From Methylonatrum sp040877625 (GTDB lineage Bacteria > Pseudomonadota > Gammaproteobacteria > Nitrococcales > Aquisalimonadaceae): 64,000 nt of DNA. The DNA lies in assembly GCA_040877625.1 (NCBI GenBank), contig JBBDNK010000020.1, positions 1-64,000 of the forward strand, written 5' to 3'. This document shows, piece after piece, positions 33,050 through 41,625 of the stretch. The stretch's first letter is position 1, and each line of letters begins with the position of its first letter. The notes beneath the pieces are model-generated. The model did no database searches. It was not told the origin of the DNA and worked only from the letters and a program-made list of their open reading frames with translations. The position numbers and the translations under genes are program-made.

Positions 33050-36000
33050 ATGGTGGATTCGATAAAACCTGGCGGAAACAGCCCCATCTCGCACTCCGAA
33101 ATCGATGCCCCCGAAAAGCGGACAAGGACGAGCGCCCTGGCGGGCAGGTTCTCCCAGACACTGGATGAAAACAGCAAACGCAAGGCCAGCAAGCGCAAGC
33201 GGATAAAGTTCGAGGTCAAGCTGAAGCTGCGGAAAATGCATGCCGCCAGCCAGGCCGAGAAGCAGCGCCGGCAACGCGCGGAAGCGTCGAAGCGGGAAGG
33301 CACCGACACCGCCACCAATACGACCACGCGCTGGCCGGCCGACCAGTCACCCGAAGGGCATGTCAATGCGCGGAAACGTCGGGAGCGGAAGCGGGAGGGC
33401 CAAGTTCGGCAACAGCAGCCCGCTGCGTCCGGCCGGAAGAAAGCCACCAAGACCAAACCGCAAACACCACCTCTCGCCGATCAGTTAATGCTAAGGAACC
33501 CTTGGTGGGGTCGAGCATCCGAGCGGTCAGACAACAGGCTGCCGTCAGTGGCACCGGATAGACCCACCCCCGATGCCGGTCACCACCTGATAACCGCCGA
33601 GGGCACCGGGGTGGGTATGTCCGTGGATTGCGCAAGAATCGATGAACCAGTCTCCGATCCAACAGTTTCCGTCGATCCGAACGCACCGCCGCCAGTCAAT
33701 GCCACCGGAAAAGATGTGCAGGATGCCACGTCCGCGGTCAGCAGCGCCGCGTTCGATCTGGCGCGGAAGATCAATGACAAGAACACACCAATAGACGCCG
33801 CGTTCTTGACACCGGATGAGAAACAACTGCTGGTGCAACAGGCGACACAGCCCAAGCTCTATCCTGCCATCGAGGACAACAATTATCATGTCTACCGCTA
33901 CCAGTTGCCCGATGGCCAGAAGCAGGATCTGCTGATTCGACGCGATGATTCGGGACAGTGGGAGGTCAAGCCGGCCTCCAGGTTCCAAAAAGAGCTGACC
34001 TTGCTATCGAGCATCGTGCCGGAGCTGGAGCAGGATATAATTTTCACGATTGCGAATGGACGCCGAATCCATGTCGATAATAAAACCAACAGAAGCGGCT
34101 ATCTTCCGGCAAGCAAGGAGATTGTATTCTCATCAGACCTCCTCAAAAACCCTGAACAGTTAATGTATGCCCTGGTTCATGAGTTGAAGCATCTCAAAGA
34201 CTTTCTGGATCCTCAATACAGGCAAAAACGATTCTTTTCCAGAAATCCAAACTTCATGCGTTTTACAGACCGCTTCCGAAGACAGGAAGAAGGCAGCGCG
34301 ATGCTGGCGGGAATGGATCTTCTCCGCAAGCTCAATGAGAACAGGTCTCGGTACCCTCAGGTTTATCAACGCTATGAAGAATCCTTCAAGGGATTCTGGT
34401 CGCAGAAATATGACGTGATTGACGAAATATACGCAAAGCTATTGAAGGGTGACATGAATCGCAAGGAGGCTGACCGGAAGACAAGCGACTATTATGGCGA
34501 TCTCCATAAGCAGGAAGACAACGATAAGAAGATATGGGGTCGCGTGTGGACGCCAGAAATTAATGATCAAATCAAGAAAGAGTCCCGCATCTCAGGGCTC
34601 TATTCGAGTCTTTTCGGAAGAAAGAAGATCGTCGACAGGCTACATCTTGCGGACTCGGTAACGGACCGAAACGGTAAGGCGAGACCGCTCTACCTCACCA
34701 ACAACAAACTGGCAAAAACCCAACGCGCCAACGGGCTGGATCAAACCACGCTGAATGGATTGCTGGATGACCTGTCTCGGGTCAAATTGCCACGGAACGC
34801 TACCGACAACAAGGGGCGTCTTACCGGCTCGACAGCCGCTGCCACGAACGGCGTACCCTACGAGGTGGACTACACCATAACGCCGACAGGTCGCATCCAG
34901 GCGTTGCGGATCAATGCCCGCCCGACCGCCAGCGCTCTTGCGCCGCAAACGTACCTCAATCTCCGCGCCAATCAGGAGCGCCTGCTTCTCGACAGGATGA
35001 CTCGCCTGCGTCAGCAGATGTTCACGACAGTGCCGAGCGAAAAGAAACTCAGTCCGGAGCAGCGCATCGGGTTGGATTCCTTGTCTCGGGCCGAGAAGGA
35101 CCGCTTCCGGGCGGTAGGATTCCGTACCCTGAACGGTGACCTGGATGTGACGGGCCTCAAGGCCGCTCTGCAGGGCAAGTCCTACGATGCCTACTATGGC
35201 CCTTGGGATGCACTGCGGGCGCGTCAGCAACGCCATCAGACGTTAGCCTGGCGGCTGCGGGCATTGACCGTGTTCGACGAGTTGCGCCAGGCCAATTCAT
35301 CGAAGCGCACGCGGTTGCTGGGCGATCCCCTGCGCCTCAATGCGCTGCGCAAGGGCGGCATCATCCAGGGCGATAACGCGCAGACCGACCGGCGAGTAGT
35401 CACCGGCCTGCTGCGCAACGCCAGCCTGGAAACAGCGCTACGCGACGCGCGGACCCTGGTGGGCAAGGAGCTGGCGTTGGACCTGATTGGGCAGTGGCGT
35501 GCGTCGGTTCAGTCTCAATTGCTATCGAATGCTCCGCAGCCGGAGGATGCGGTGGGCTGGCTGCTACCCGAAGAGCGGGCACTGCTAACCCGCGAAACGG
35601 GGGTGCCCGAGGATCAACTGGCTCAGTTCGTTACAGACCCGGAGGCAGTCGCTTACCGTCGGCTCGCGGACGGAGTGGATGCTCTGAAGCAACAACTGGC
35701 CGACATCGATCCGCTGCTGCCCCCCTCGCAACCGGACCTCTATCTCCACTCATCGGAGCAGCAGGCCGGAGAGCCGTTGCTTGCGCAGCCGAACGTCCTC
35801 CAGACCACGGCCACTGATGATCAGGGACGCCAATGGACCTTCAATGCGGATAGAGAGCTGGTGATCACCGGGACGGACGGGGCAGTCATCGAGCTTGGGC
35901 AGCAGGGGGTGCCGGATGTGATCGTGCGCTTCTCGGACAACACGCTTGGCATGAGGACGGCGAAAGGCCATTTTTTCACGCTCGATACGAATAACCGGTG

Positions 36001-36055
36001 GATGCCGGTTGATGTGGACGGCCAGAGGCCGGAGTTGCTTGTTCGGCGGCCGTAA
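33050..36055 (+). CDS. 1001-residue protein with HExxH zinc-peptidase motif and basic N-terminus (putative effector)
   Basis: I do not recognise a named family. Residues 1-120 are highly basic and low-complexity (KRKASKRKRIKFEVKLKLRK), with no signal peptide or membrane helix. Around residues 350-480 lies a metallopeptidase-like core: strand-like KEIVFSSDLL, then helix LMYALVHELKHLKDF with H377-E378-x-x-H381, and about 33 residues later QEEGSAMLAG with E413/E414 as possible third zinc ligand. The remainder is charged and helical with a beta-like end (from about 915). The coding DNA at 34000-34640 is clearly AT-richer than its neighbours, suggesting transfer. A secreted or contact-delivered effector peptidase is plausible but inferred. 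Ribosome site GGGAGAAAGG precedes the ATG. Confidence 0.75.
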   Translation: MVDSIKPGGNSPISHSEIDAPEKRTRTSALAGRFSQTLDENSKRKASKRKRIKFEVKLKLRKMHAASQAEKQRRQRAEASKREGTDTATNTTTRWPADQSPEGHVNARKRRERKREGQVRQQQPAASGRKKATKTKPQTPPLADQLMLRNPWWGRASERSDNRLPSVAPDRPTPDAGHHLITAEGTGVGMSVDCARIDEPVSDPTVSVDPNAPPPVNATGKDVQDATSAVSSAAFDLARKINDKNTPIDAAFLTPDEKQLLVQQATQPKLYPAIEDNNYHVYRYQLPDGQKQDLLIRRDDSGQWEVKPASRFQKELTLLSSIVPELEQDIIFTIANGRRIHVDNKTNRSGYLPASKEIVFSSDLLKNPEQLMYALVHELKHLKDFLDPQYRQKRFFSRNPNFMRFTDRFRRQEEGSAMLAGMDLLRKLNENRSRYPQVYQRYEESFKGFWSQKYDVIDEIYAKLLKGDMNRKEADRKTSDYYGDLHKQEDNDKKIWGRVWTPEINDQIKKESRISGLYSSLFGRKKIVDRLHLADSVTDRNGKARPLYLTNNKLAKTQRANGLDQTTLNGLLDDLSRVKLPRNATDNKGRLTGSTAAATNGVPYEVDYTITPTGRIQALRINARPTASALAPQTYLNLRANQERLLLDRMTRLRQQMFTTVPSEKKLSPEQRIGLDSLSRAEKDRFRAVGFRTLNGDLDVTGLKAALQGKSYDAYYGPWDALRARQQRHQTLAWRLRALTVFDELRQANSSKRTRLLGDPLRLNALRKGGIIQGDNAQTDRRVVTGLLRNASLETALRDARTLVGKELALDLIGQWRASVQSQLLSNAPQPEDAVGWLLPEERALLTRETGVPEDQLAQFVTDPEAVAYRRLADGVDALKQQLADIDPLLPPSQPDLYLHSSEQQAGEPLLAQPNVLQTTATDDQGRQWTFNADRELVITGTDGAVIELGQQGVPDVIVRFSDNTLGMRTAKGHFFTLDTNNRWMPVDVDGQRPELLVRRP

Positions 36056-36179
36056 GGACGCTGCGTTGTGGCTTTCTCGCGACGTTTTCGAACTAACCGG
36101 TGGGCGGAACCGAGACCGCCTCGTAGCCGCGGCGCATGGGTATGAGTCGCGCCCGTAATGTCTTCCTAGCCCTTTTTGC

Positions 36180-36395
36180 TTAGCGATACCGCCCCACCCG
36201 TGCCTGCTCCAGCGCACTGCGGATTTCCTCCAGGCTGCTTGGATCGTCGATGGTGGGTGGTACAGGTACATCCGCTTCCACCGACAGCTGGCGGATGCTC
36301 TTGCGCAGTATCTTGCCCGAGCTGGGTGTGTCGCTGGCACCGATCACCGCGACGGAGTCGGGTCGGAAGAATCGGTCCAGGTCGTGGGTGCTCAT
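36180..36395 (-). pseudogene. Chimeric pat-prpE remnant (in-frame fusion of pat 5' end and prpE 3' end)
   Basis: The 71-codon frame begins with 24 codons almost identical to the Pat-like gene (MSTHDLDRFFRPDSVAVIGA) and continues with 47 codons almost identical to the prpE 3' end (SGKILRKSIRQLSVEADVPV). The junction lies within about 36321-36331. The reading frame is intact and includes the PrpE acylation lysine (K28 here, K588 in full PrpE). Its upstream DNA copies that of the Pat-like gene, so it may still be transcribed. Most likely a deletion scar from a duplicated locus; whether a peptide is made is unknown. Confidence 0.8.
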
Positions 36396-36466
36396 GCGCG
36401 CCGTCTCCCGGAATGGCTGTTCCCGTCAGACGAAGTTTAGGGAACGGTGAGCCGGTTCGCACCCAG

Positions 36467-36489
36467 GGGAGGCACTGATTTACTCCCCG
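36467..36489. repeat. Short hairpin of the dispersed family
   Basis: GGGGAG (36467-36472) and CTCCCC (36484-36489) enclose GCACTGATTTA, matching the CACTGATTTA core of the family. It lies upstream of the chimeric gene and is missing from the corresponding place upstream of the Pat-like gene. Confidence 0.65.
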
Positions 36490-36557
36490 CGCGCTACTTT
36501 GTCACGCCCAAGGATCACTAACGCGTGGCACCTTTCCGCCTTCTCCGGTGCGCACAA

Positions 36558-36722
36558 TCAATTCTCCGCGGGAATTGGCTCATGCTCGGACTCATCATGC
36601 GGTGGCCCCTCCGCGTCCCGCATAATGGGTGTCTGGTTAACGGAGCACATGATTCGCCACCTGGCTTCCTCGATATCCTTCGCCTCTCGCGAGTCGATTG
36701 TCAGGTTTGGGTCACTCATCAT
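36558..36722 (-). CDS. Small acidic protein, third gene of the GNAT-like cassette
   Basis: The product is about 54 residues, acidic and soluble (DSREAKDIEEARWRIM, ending HDESEHEPIPAEN). Its tandem ATG codons at 36722 and 36719 overlap the stop of the preceding gene, and GGAAGGG lies upstream inside that gene, so expression is coupled. No family is recognised. Confidence 0.5.
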   Translation of the reverse strand: MMSDPNLTIDSREAKDIEEARWRIMCSVNQTPIMRDAEGPPHDESEHEPIPAEN

Positions 36723-36906
36723 CACCTTGGCCCTTCCTTTCCTTTTGATCGGGCTTGGAGTCGTCCAGCAGATCGTCATTTAGCAGATCTTCAGGATTAC
36801 CCATCCAGTCCGGTTCATCGGGTATGTACATCGGCTGCCGCTCCAGAATTTCCCGGGCGCGGCGGTCTACGGACTTGTAAGACGGCCTATCGCCACGGCT
36901 ACTCAT
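36712..36906 (-). CDS. Small acidic protein, second gene of the GNAT-like cassette
   Basis: The 64-residue product is charged: a basic first third (SSRGDRPSYKSVDRRAREILERQ) and a strongly acidic C-terminus (DLLNDDLLDDSKPD). Its ATG overlaps the preceding stop as ATGA and its own stop overlaps the next start. Such tight coupling suggests a complex or a regulated stoichiometry. No family is recognised. Confidence 0.55.
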   Translation of the reverse strand: MSSRGDRPSYKSVDRRAREILERQPMYIPDEPDWMGNPEDLLNDDLLDDSKPDQKERKGQGDDE

Positions 36907-37430
36907 ATGAACCTCCTGTACAAATAATGGTTAGACCCCGAGACATGGGTGTACCCAAAAGATTCATAGTATCTGATGACGCTCTGGTTGATGGGGTTAA
37001 TGATTCGCAGTTCCTGGGCGCCTACGACCTGGGCGTACAGTTCGGCAACCGAAATTGAGATCGGGAATATGCGCCCTTTCAATTTACTGTTGTCAGGCAT
37101 GGCCTCAACGAAATCAAGTCGCAAGAATGTTCCGTTATATGAGGGACGACCGAAACTTAGACCGGAAAGAGTTTGCTCGTACCATACCGCTAGCTCGAAC
37201 CGTTTCGGGTAACGAGACCGTAGCGCCGGATACCCGACTACCCAGCTCCAGTCTACCCGTCGCGAAGGTGATTTTCCCCATGCTTGGGAATGCGTTAGGG
37301 CACCGCCATCTATGGCGGTGAGGCGGATTGATTCCCGATCAATATAGGGGAGCCGTCTTTGTATGGCTGATCTGGTCTCTCGGCGCAACTCTTCATAACG
37401 CCGTTCCGCATCAAAGTAAGTAGCCCGCAT
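36903..37430 (-). CDS. GNAT-fold-like protein, first gene of a three-gene cassette
   Basis: The 175-residue protein has a C-terminal region typical of GNAT N-acyltransferases: AELYAQVVGAQELRIINPINQSVIRYYESFGY, where an Asn-rich loop precedes the last helix and the final strand carries YESFGY. The N-terminal half is helical and charged, and a canonical acetyl-CoA Q/RxxGxG/A loop is not evident, so catalysis is uncertain. The ATG at 37430 follows a strong GGAAGGAAG; a start at 37481 is possible but lacks one. The next gene overlaps its stop (ATGA). Base composition is lower in GC than core genes nearby. Confidence 0.65.
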   Translation of the reverse strand: MRATYFDAERRYEELRRETRSAIQRRLPYIDRESIRLTAIDGGALTHSQAWGKSPSRRVDWSWVVGYPALRSRYPKRFELAVWYEQTLSGLSFGRPSYNGTFLRLDFVEAMPDNSKLKGRIFPISISVAELYAQVVGAQELRIINPINQSVIRYYESFGYTHVSGSNHYLYRRFI

Positions 37431-37807
37431 TCTGAATCTTCCTTCCTTGGAGTTATTGCATCCCTGCGCCGTTACATCCACAACATTCAGGCCGATGCTG
37501 CTGTGCCGTAGGATAGTGTATATCCCGTAAAGTGGTCAACGCGGTGTTCTTGCCAGGGTTCGATCGTTACGCACACCTAAGGAGACACTGACTAAGTCAG
37601 TGTCTCCTTAGGTGTGGAGCAGCGTCCCGGGGCGGTTCACTCTGGATGGATGCACTTACTGTCATTGTTTGCACCTGCTCTGCCCTACCGGTCGAAGTTG
37701 AGATATGGCCGGTGAACGGAGGCACCTGCATGCGGCTTCACTGATACCGCGGCGCATGCGTGACCTGCTTCCAACTCTCGGGCCCTGAACGCCGCACGCG
37801 TAAAATC
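37431..37807. other. Non-coding stretch between prpE and the GNAT-like cassette
   Basis: The region carries the cassette's leftward promoter area, the 45-base palindrome at 37572-37616 and, next to prpE, a CCGCGGCGCATG block also found at about 36126 downstream of the chimeric gene. I see no supported gene. Confidence 0.45.
37572..37616. repeat. 45-base near-perfect palindrome of the dispersed hairpin family
   Basis: Arms at 37572-37593 and 37595-37616 pair perfectly over 22 bp around a single A. The arm contains CTAAGGAGACACTGACT, close to the type hairpin at 22539. It stands in the spacer upstream of the GNAT-like cassette and downstream of prpE. Confidence 0.9.
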
Positions 37808-39703
37808 TCAACGATATCGCCCCACGCGCGCCTGCTCCAGCGCGCCGCGGATTTCTTCAAGGCTGCTCGGGTCGTCGATGGTGGGCGGCACAGGTACATC
37901 CGCTTCCACGGACAATTGGCGGATGCTCTTGCGCAGTATCTTGCCCGAGCGGGTCTTGGGCAGCTTCTGCACAATGGCCACGCGCTGCAGACAGGCGAAT
38001 GCGCCGATCTCCGAGCGTACGGTGCGGATCAGATCCTGCTCCAGGGTGTGGTGCTCGATCTCGGCGCCGTTTTTCAGCACCACGAAGCCCATCGGCAGTT
38101 CGCCCTTCATCTCGTCTTCGATACCCACCACCGCGCACTCGGCCACGGCGGAATGGGCTCCTATGAGTTCCTCCATCTCTCCGGTGGACAGCCGGTGGCC
38201 TGCGACGTTGATGACGTCGTCCATGCGGCCCATGATCGACAGGTATCCATCAGCGTCTATATAGCCGCCATCGGACGTGTCGTAATAACCGGGGAAATGT
38301 TCCAGGTAGGCGCTTCGAAAGCGTTCGTCGTTGCCCCACAGGGTGGGCAGACAGCCGGGCGGAAGCGGTAGGCGCAGGGCGATGTGACCCTGATTTCCGC
38401 GTGTAACCGGCTTGCCGTCGGTGTCGAGGATCTCCACCTGGTAACCCGGTACCGGAAACGTCGCGGACCCGCTCTTCTCCGGCTGCGGCTCGATGCCCAT
38501 GGGGTTGGCGGCAATGGGCCAGCCGGTTTCTGTCTGCCACCAGTGATCGATCACCGGCAAGCCGCTGATGCCCTTGAGCCATTCGTAGGTGGGTGGGTCC
38601 AGCCGTTCGCCGGCCAGGTACAGAGCCTGCAGGCAGTCCAGATCGTAACCGGCCATGCGTTTTGCGTCCGGGTCTTCCTTCTTGACGGCCCGGAAGGCGG
38701 TGGGTGCGGTGAAGAAGGTCTTTACTCGATGCTCGGAGATCACCCGCCAGAACGCGCCCGCATCCGGGGTCTTCACGGGCTTGCCCTCGTAAACCACCGA
38801 GGTGCAGCCATAAATCAGCGGCGCGTAGACGATATAGGAATGGCCCACCACCCAGCCGACGTCGGATGCGGTCCAGAAGACGTCGCCCGGATCGAGATTG
38901 TAGACCGCCTTCATGCTGTAGTTGAGGGCTACGGCATAGCCGCCGGTATCGCGGACCACGCCCTTGGGCTTGCCGGTGGTGCCGGACGTATAGAGGATGT
39001 ACAGCGGGTGAGTGGCGTCTACCGGCACCGGGCCCGCGGCGGTGGCGCCGGCCATCAGAGTCTGCCAGTCCACGTCCCGCGCCGAGTCCATGATTGCTGT
39101 GCTTTCAGGGCGCTGGACCAGCACGGTTGTTGCAGGTGGATGCTGGCATCGGCGCAGGGCCTCGTCCACCAACGGCTTGTAGGGAATCACCTTGGTAAAT
39201 TCGATGCCGCAGCTGGCGGTGATCAGGGCTTTCGGCCTGGCGTCGTCGATGCGCACGGCCAGCTCATGGGGCTGAAAGCCGCCGAACACCACGGAGTGAA
39301 TGGCGCCGAGGCGGGCGCAGGCAAGCATGGCGATCACGGCCTCGGGGATCATCGGCATGTAGATCACCACACGGTCTCCGGTCTCCACGCCCAGCCCGCG
39401 TAAACCGCCGGCGAAAAGCGCCACCTGGTCACGCAGTTCGCGATAGGAGTAGCGGCGCTGGCTGTTGGTGACCGGTGAGTCGTAGATAATGGCGGTCTGG
39501 TCCGCCCTGCCGTTATCCACGTGATGGTCCAGCGCGAGGTGGGCGATGTTGAGCTTGCCGCCGGCGAACCAGCGATGGAACCCCCTTTCGTCCTTGCTCA
39601 GAATTGTCTCGGGAGGATGTGCCCAGTCCAGTGCGGCAGCCTGTTCGCGCCAGAAGCCCTCGGGGTCTTCCACGGACCGTCGGTAGGTGTCGTGATAGCG
39701 CAT
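37808..39703 (-). CDS. prpE: Propionyl-CoA synthetase
   Basis: This 631-residue AMP-forming acyl-CoA synthetase activates propionate (and likely acetate) to the CoA ester. Motifs include YILYTSGTTGKPKGVVRDTGG (P-loop), the VIDHWWQTETGWPIAANPMG adenylate-binding region and SGKILRKS near the C-terminus, where K588 is the adenylation lysine and the classic target of protein acetyltransferases. It is PrpE-like rather than Acs-like in its short N-terminus (MRYHDTYRRSVEDPEGFWREQA) and in RDTGGYAVAL. The nearby Pat-like protein may regulate it. Its 3' end is repeated in the chimera at 36180-36325. Confidence 0.94.
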   Translation of the reverse strand: MRYHDTYRRSVEDPEGFWREQAAALDWAHPPETILSKDERGFHRWFAGGKLNIAHLALDHHVDNGRADQTAIIYDSPVTNSQRRYSYRELRDQVALFAGGLRGLGVETGDRVVIYMPMIPEAVIAMLACARLGAIHSVVFGGFQPHELAVRIDDARPKALITASCGIEFTKVIPYKPLVDEALRRCQHPPATTVLVQRPESTAIMDSARDVDWQTLMAGATAAGPVPVDATHPLYILYTSGTTGKPKGVVRDTGGYAVALNYSMKAVYNLDPGDVFWTASDVGWVVGHSYIVYAPLIYGCTSVVYEGKPVKTPDAGAFWRVISEHRVKTFFTAPTAFRAVKKEDPDAKRMAGYDLDCLQALYLAGERLDPPTYEWLKGISGLPVIDHWWQTETGWPIAANPMGIEPQPEKSGSATFPVPGYQVEILDTDGKPVTRGNQGHIALRLPLPPGCLPTLWGNDERFRSAYLEHFPGYYDTSDGGYIDADGYLSIMGRMDDVINVAGHRLSTGEMEELIGAHSAVAECAVVGIEDEMKGELPMGFVVLKNGAEIEHHTLEQDLIRTVRSEIGAFACLQRVAIVQKLPKTRSGKILRKSIRQLSVEADVPVPPTIDDPSSLEEIRGALEQARVGRYR

Positions 39704-39779
39704 GTCACTCCTCCTCTCGCGTCAGTATCCCCCGATTGCCGGGGCTGACTTTTTATCTAATACGTGCACACTACACCTT

Positions 39780-39819
39780 GGACTCTAACGTGGTCGTGTA
39801 AATAAATCAGCGTCTCCCT
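39780..39819. repeat. 40-base repeat shared with 44741-44780
   Basis: GGACTCTAACGTGGTCGTGT here matches GGACCCTAACGTGGTCGTGT at 44741. Both are followed after a few bases by ATCAGNGTCTCC, one arm of the dispersed hairpin family. This copy lies in the divergent spacer between prpE and the SDR gene. Confidence 0.8.
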
Positions 39820-39971
39820 CGGTGACGCCGGCGCTGCACCGGGTGTCAATACAGGTCTGTTGATCCTATAAAAGCAGTCAGGGAAACGCCATCCGTTGTC
39901 CGGCAGCCATCGGGGTCTATGGACGCAGCAGGGTGGGTTCCGGCTTTTTCCAAGGCAAAGAGGTGCTGGGC

Positions 39972-40721
39972 ATGTCGAATGAACTTGCGGTGGTGACGGG
40001 CGGTGGAACCGGGCTGGGGCGGTCCATCTGCCATGCGCTGGCGGATCACGGCTTGACCGTGCTGACAGTAGGGCGCAGGGCCGGGCCTCTGGAAGAAACG
40101 CGCACGCACGCGCCTGAGCTGATCACGGCGCTGGCTGCGGACGTGGCAACCCGGCAGGGGCGTGACGCGATTGTCGACGCCGTCGGTGAGCGCCGGCTGC
40201 GCGCGCTGGTGCACAACGCCGGCGTGATCGAGCCGATCGGGCCGCTGGCCGAGGTGCGGCTGGAGGACTGGCGGCACAGCCAGGCCGTGAATGTCGAGGC
40301 GCCGCTTTTTCTGACCCAGGCCTTGCTGGACCGTCTGCCCGGCGGGCGCATCCTTCACATCTCCAGCGGCGCGGCACACAAGGCGCTCGCGGGCTGGGGC
40401 GCCTATTGCACCTCCAAGGCGGCGTTGTACATGCTCTACCAGACGTTGGGGCTGGAATTGGCGGACAGGGACGTAGGCGTGGGAAGTTTTCGGCCCGGCG
40501 TCGTCGATACCCCCATGCAGACTCTGATCCGCCGCCAGTCGGCGAGCGAGTTCCCTGCCGTGCAGCAGTTCGTCCAACTCCATTCCAGCGGCTCGCTCGC
40601 GGATCCGGGTCAGGTGGCCGACTTTGCCGCCTGGCTGCTGCTGGATGTGTCGGCGGACCGCTATGGCCGTGAGGAGTGGAGCTTCACGGAGCCCGCTCAT
40701 CGCGCCCAGTGGGGAGGCTAG
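39972..40721 (+). CDS. Short-chain dehydrogenase/reductase
   Basis: The 249-residue classical SDR has the cofactor motif TGGGTGLG near residue 9, NNAG-equivalent HNAG, and the catalytic YCTSK with the preceding serine in HISSGAAHKAL. The glycine pattern with a following VGRRA suggests NADP(H) preference. It resembles the benzil reductase/sepiapterin-reductase-like group, but the substrate is unknown. The ATG at 39972 has AGAGG upstream. The alpha/beta hydrolase gene begins four bases after its stop, so the two probably act together. Confidence 0.88.
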   Translation: MSNELAVVTGGGTGLGRSICHALADHGLTVLTVGRRAGPLEETRTHAPELITALAADVATRQGRDAIVDAVGERRLRALVHNAGVIEPIGPLAEVRLEDWRHSQAVNVEAPLFLTQALLDRLPGGRILHISSGAAHKALAGWGAYCTSKAALYMLYQTLGLELADRDVGVGSFRPGVVDTPMQTLIRRQSASEFPAVQQFVQLHSSGSLADPGQVADFAAWLLLDVSADRYGREEWSFTEPAHRAQWGG

Positions 40722-40725
40722 GCCT

Positions 40726-41625
40726 ATGGCTGCCTACGAAGCGCGGCTGCCGCGCCGCGAGGTCCGGTTGAGGCTCCGTGGCATGGAGCACAACGTGCAT
40801 GAATGGGGTAGTCCGGGCGGAACGCCGCTGGTCCTGCTCCACGGCTGGATGGATACCGGCGCCACCTGGCAGTTTCTGATCGACGCGTTGAATGACGGCC
40901 GCCATGTGCTGGCCCCGGACTGGCGTGGCTTCGGCGATAGCGCCCGGGCCGACGGAGGCTACTGGTTCCCGGATTACCTGGCGGATCTGGATGCGCTGCT
41001 GGACCATTACGCGCCGCAGGAGGCGGTGGATATGATCGGTCACAGCATGGGCGGCAATGTGGCCGGTCTGTATGCCGGGGTGCGGCCCGAGCGGGTCGCA
41101 CGGCTGGTGCAGATCGAGGGTTTCGGACTGCGTCCGCGGCCGCCGTCCGATGCGCCGGAGCGTTATCGGGCCTGGCTCGATCAGCTCCGTGAATCGCCCA
41201 CGGTTTCGACGCCTGCATCGATTGAGGCCTTTGCCGCAAGGCTTATGGAGCGGCACCCGCATCTGCCGGCGGATCGTGCGGATTTCGTTGCCCGCGCCTG
41301 GCTCAGGACGGGGGATAATGGCCGGCTGCAGTTGCGGGGCGACCCCGCCCACAAGCGTGCCAACCCCGTTCTCTACCGGCTTGACGAGGCGGAGGCCTGC
41401 TGGCGGCGGATCACCGCACCGGCACTGTGGATTCAGGGGGATTCCTCGACCGCGCTGGCGCACTTCGGGGATGCGGAGGAACTGGAACGGCGCCGCTCAC
41501 TGTATCGCGACTGTGAGCTGGTTTGCGTTGCCGACGCAGGCCATATGGTGCATCACGATCAGCCGGCCGCGGTGGCTGCCGCGGTAGCGGCCTTCTTCAG
41601 TCGGTGCCGTAGTCGTTGTGCATGA
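40726..41625 (+). CDS. Alpha/beta hydrolase
   Basis: The 299-residue protein has the alpha/beta-hydrolase fold: oxyanion HGWMDTG, nucleophile elbow GHSMGG with the catalytic serine, and a late histidine in ADAGHMVHHD. A lid-like segment (residues 140-225) separates the two halves. Members act as esterases or epoxide/haloalkane hydrolases; no substrate can be assigned. It is coupled with the SDR gene upstream (GGGGAGG ribosome site inside that gene's end). Its 3' end overlaps a small converging gene by 29 bases. Confidence 0.88.
   Translation: MAAYEARLPRREVRLRLRGMEHNVHEWGSPGGTPLVLLHGWMDTGATWQFLIDALNDGRHVLAPDWRGFGDSARADGGYWFPDYLADLDALLDHYAPQEAVDMIGHSMGGNVAGLYAGVRPERVARLVQIEGFGLRPRPPSDAPERYRAWLDQLRESPTVSTPASIEAFAARLMERHPHLPADRADFVARAWLRTGDNGRLQLRGDPAHKRANPVLYRLDEAEACWRRITAPALWIQGDSSTALAHFGDAEELERRRSLYRDCELVCVADAGHMVHHDQPAAVAAAVAAFFSRCRSRCA

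Noticed and set aside
37482..37570. GTGTATATCCCGTAAAGTGG, which looked like an IS end
   Set aside because: No partner inverted repeat or transposase fragment was found beside it, so it stays unassigned.
38384..39403. Plus-strand open frame of 339 codons
   Set aside because: It is antisense to prpE.
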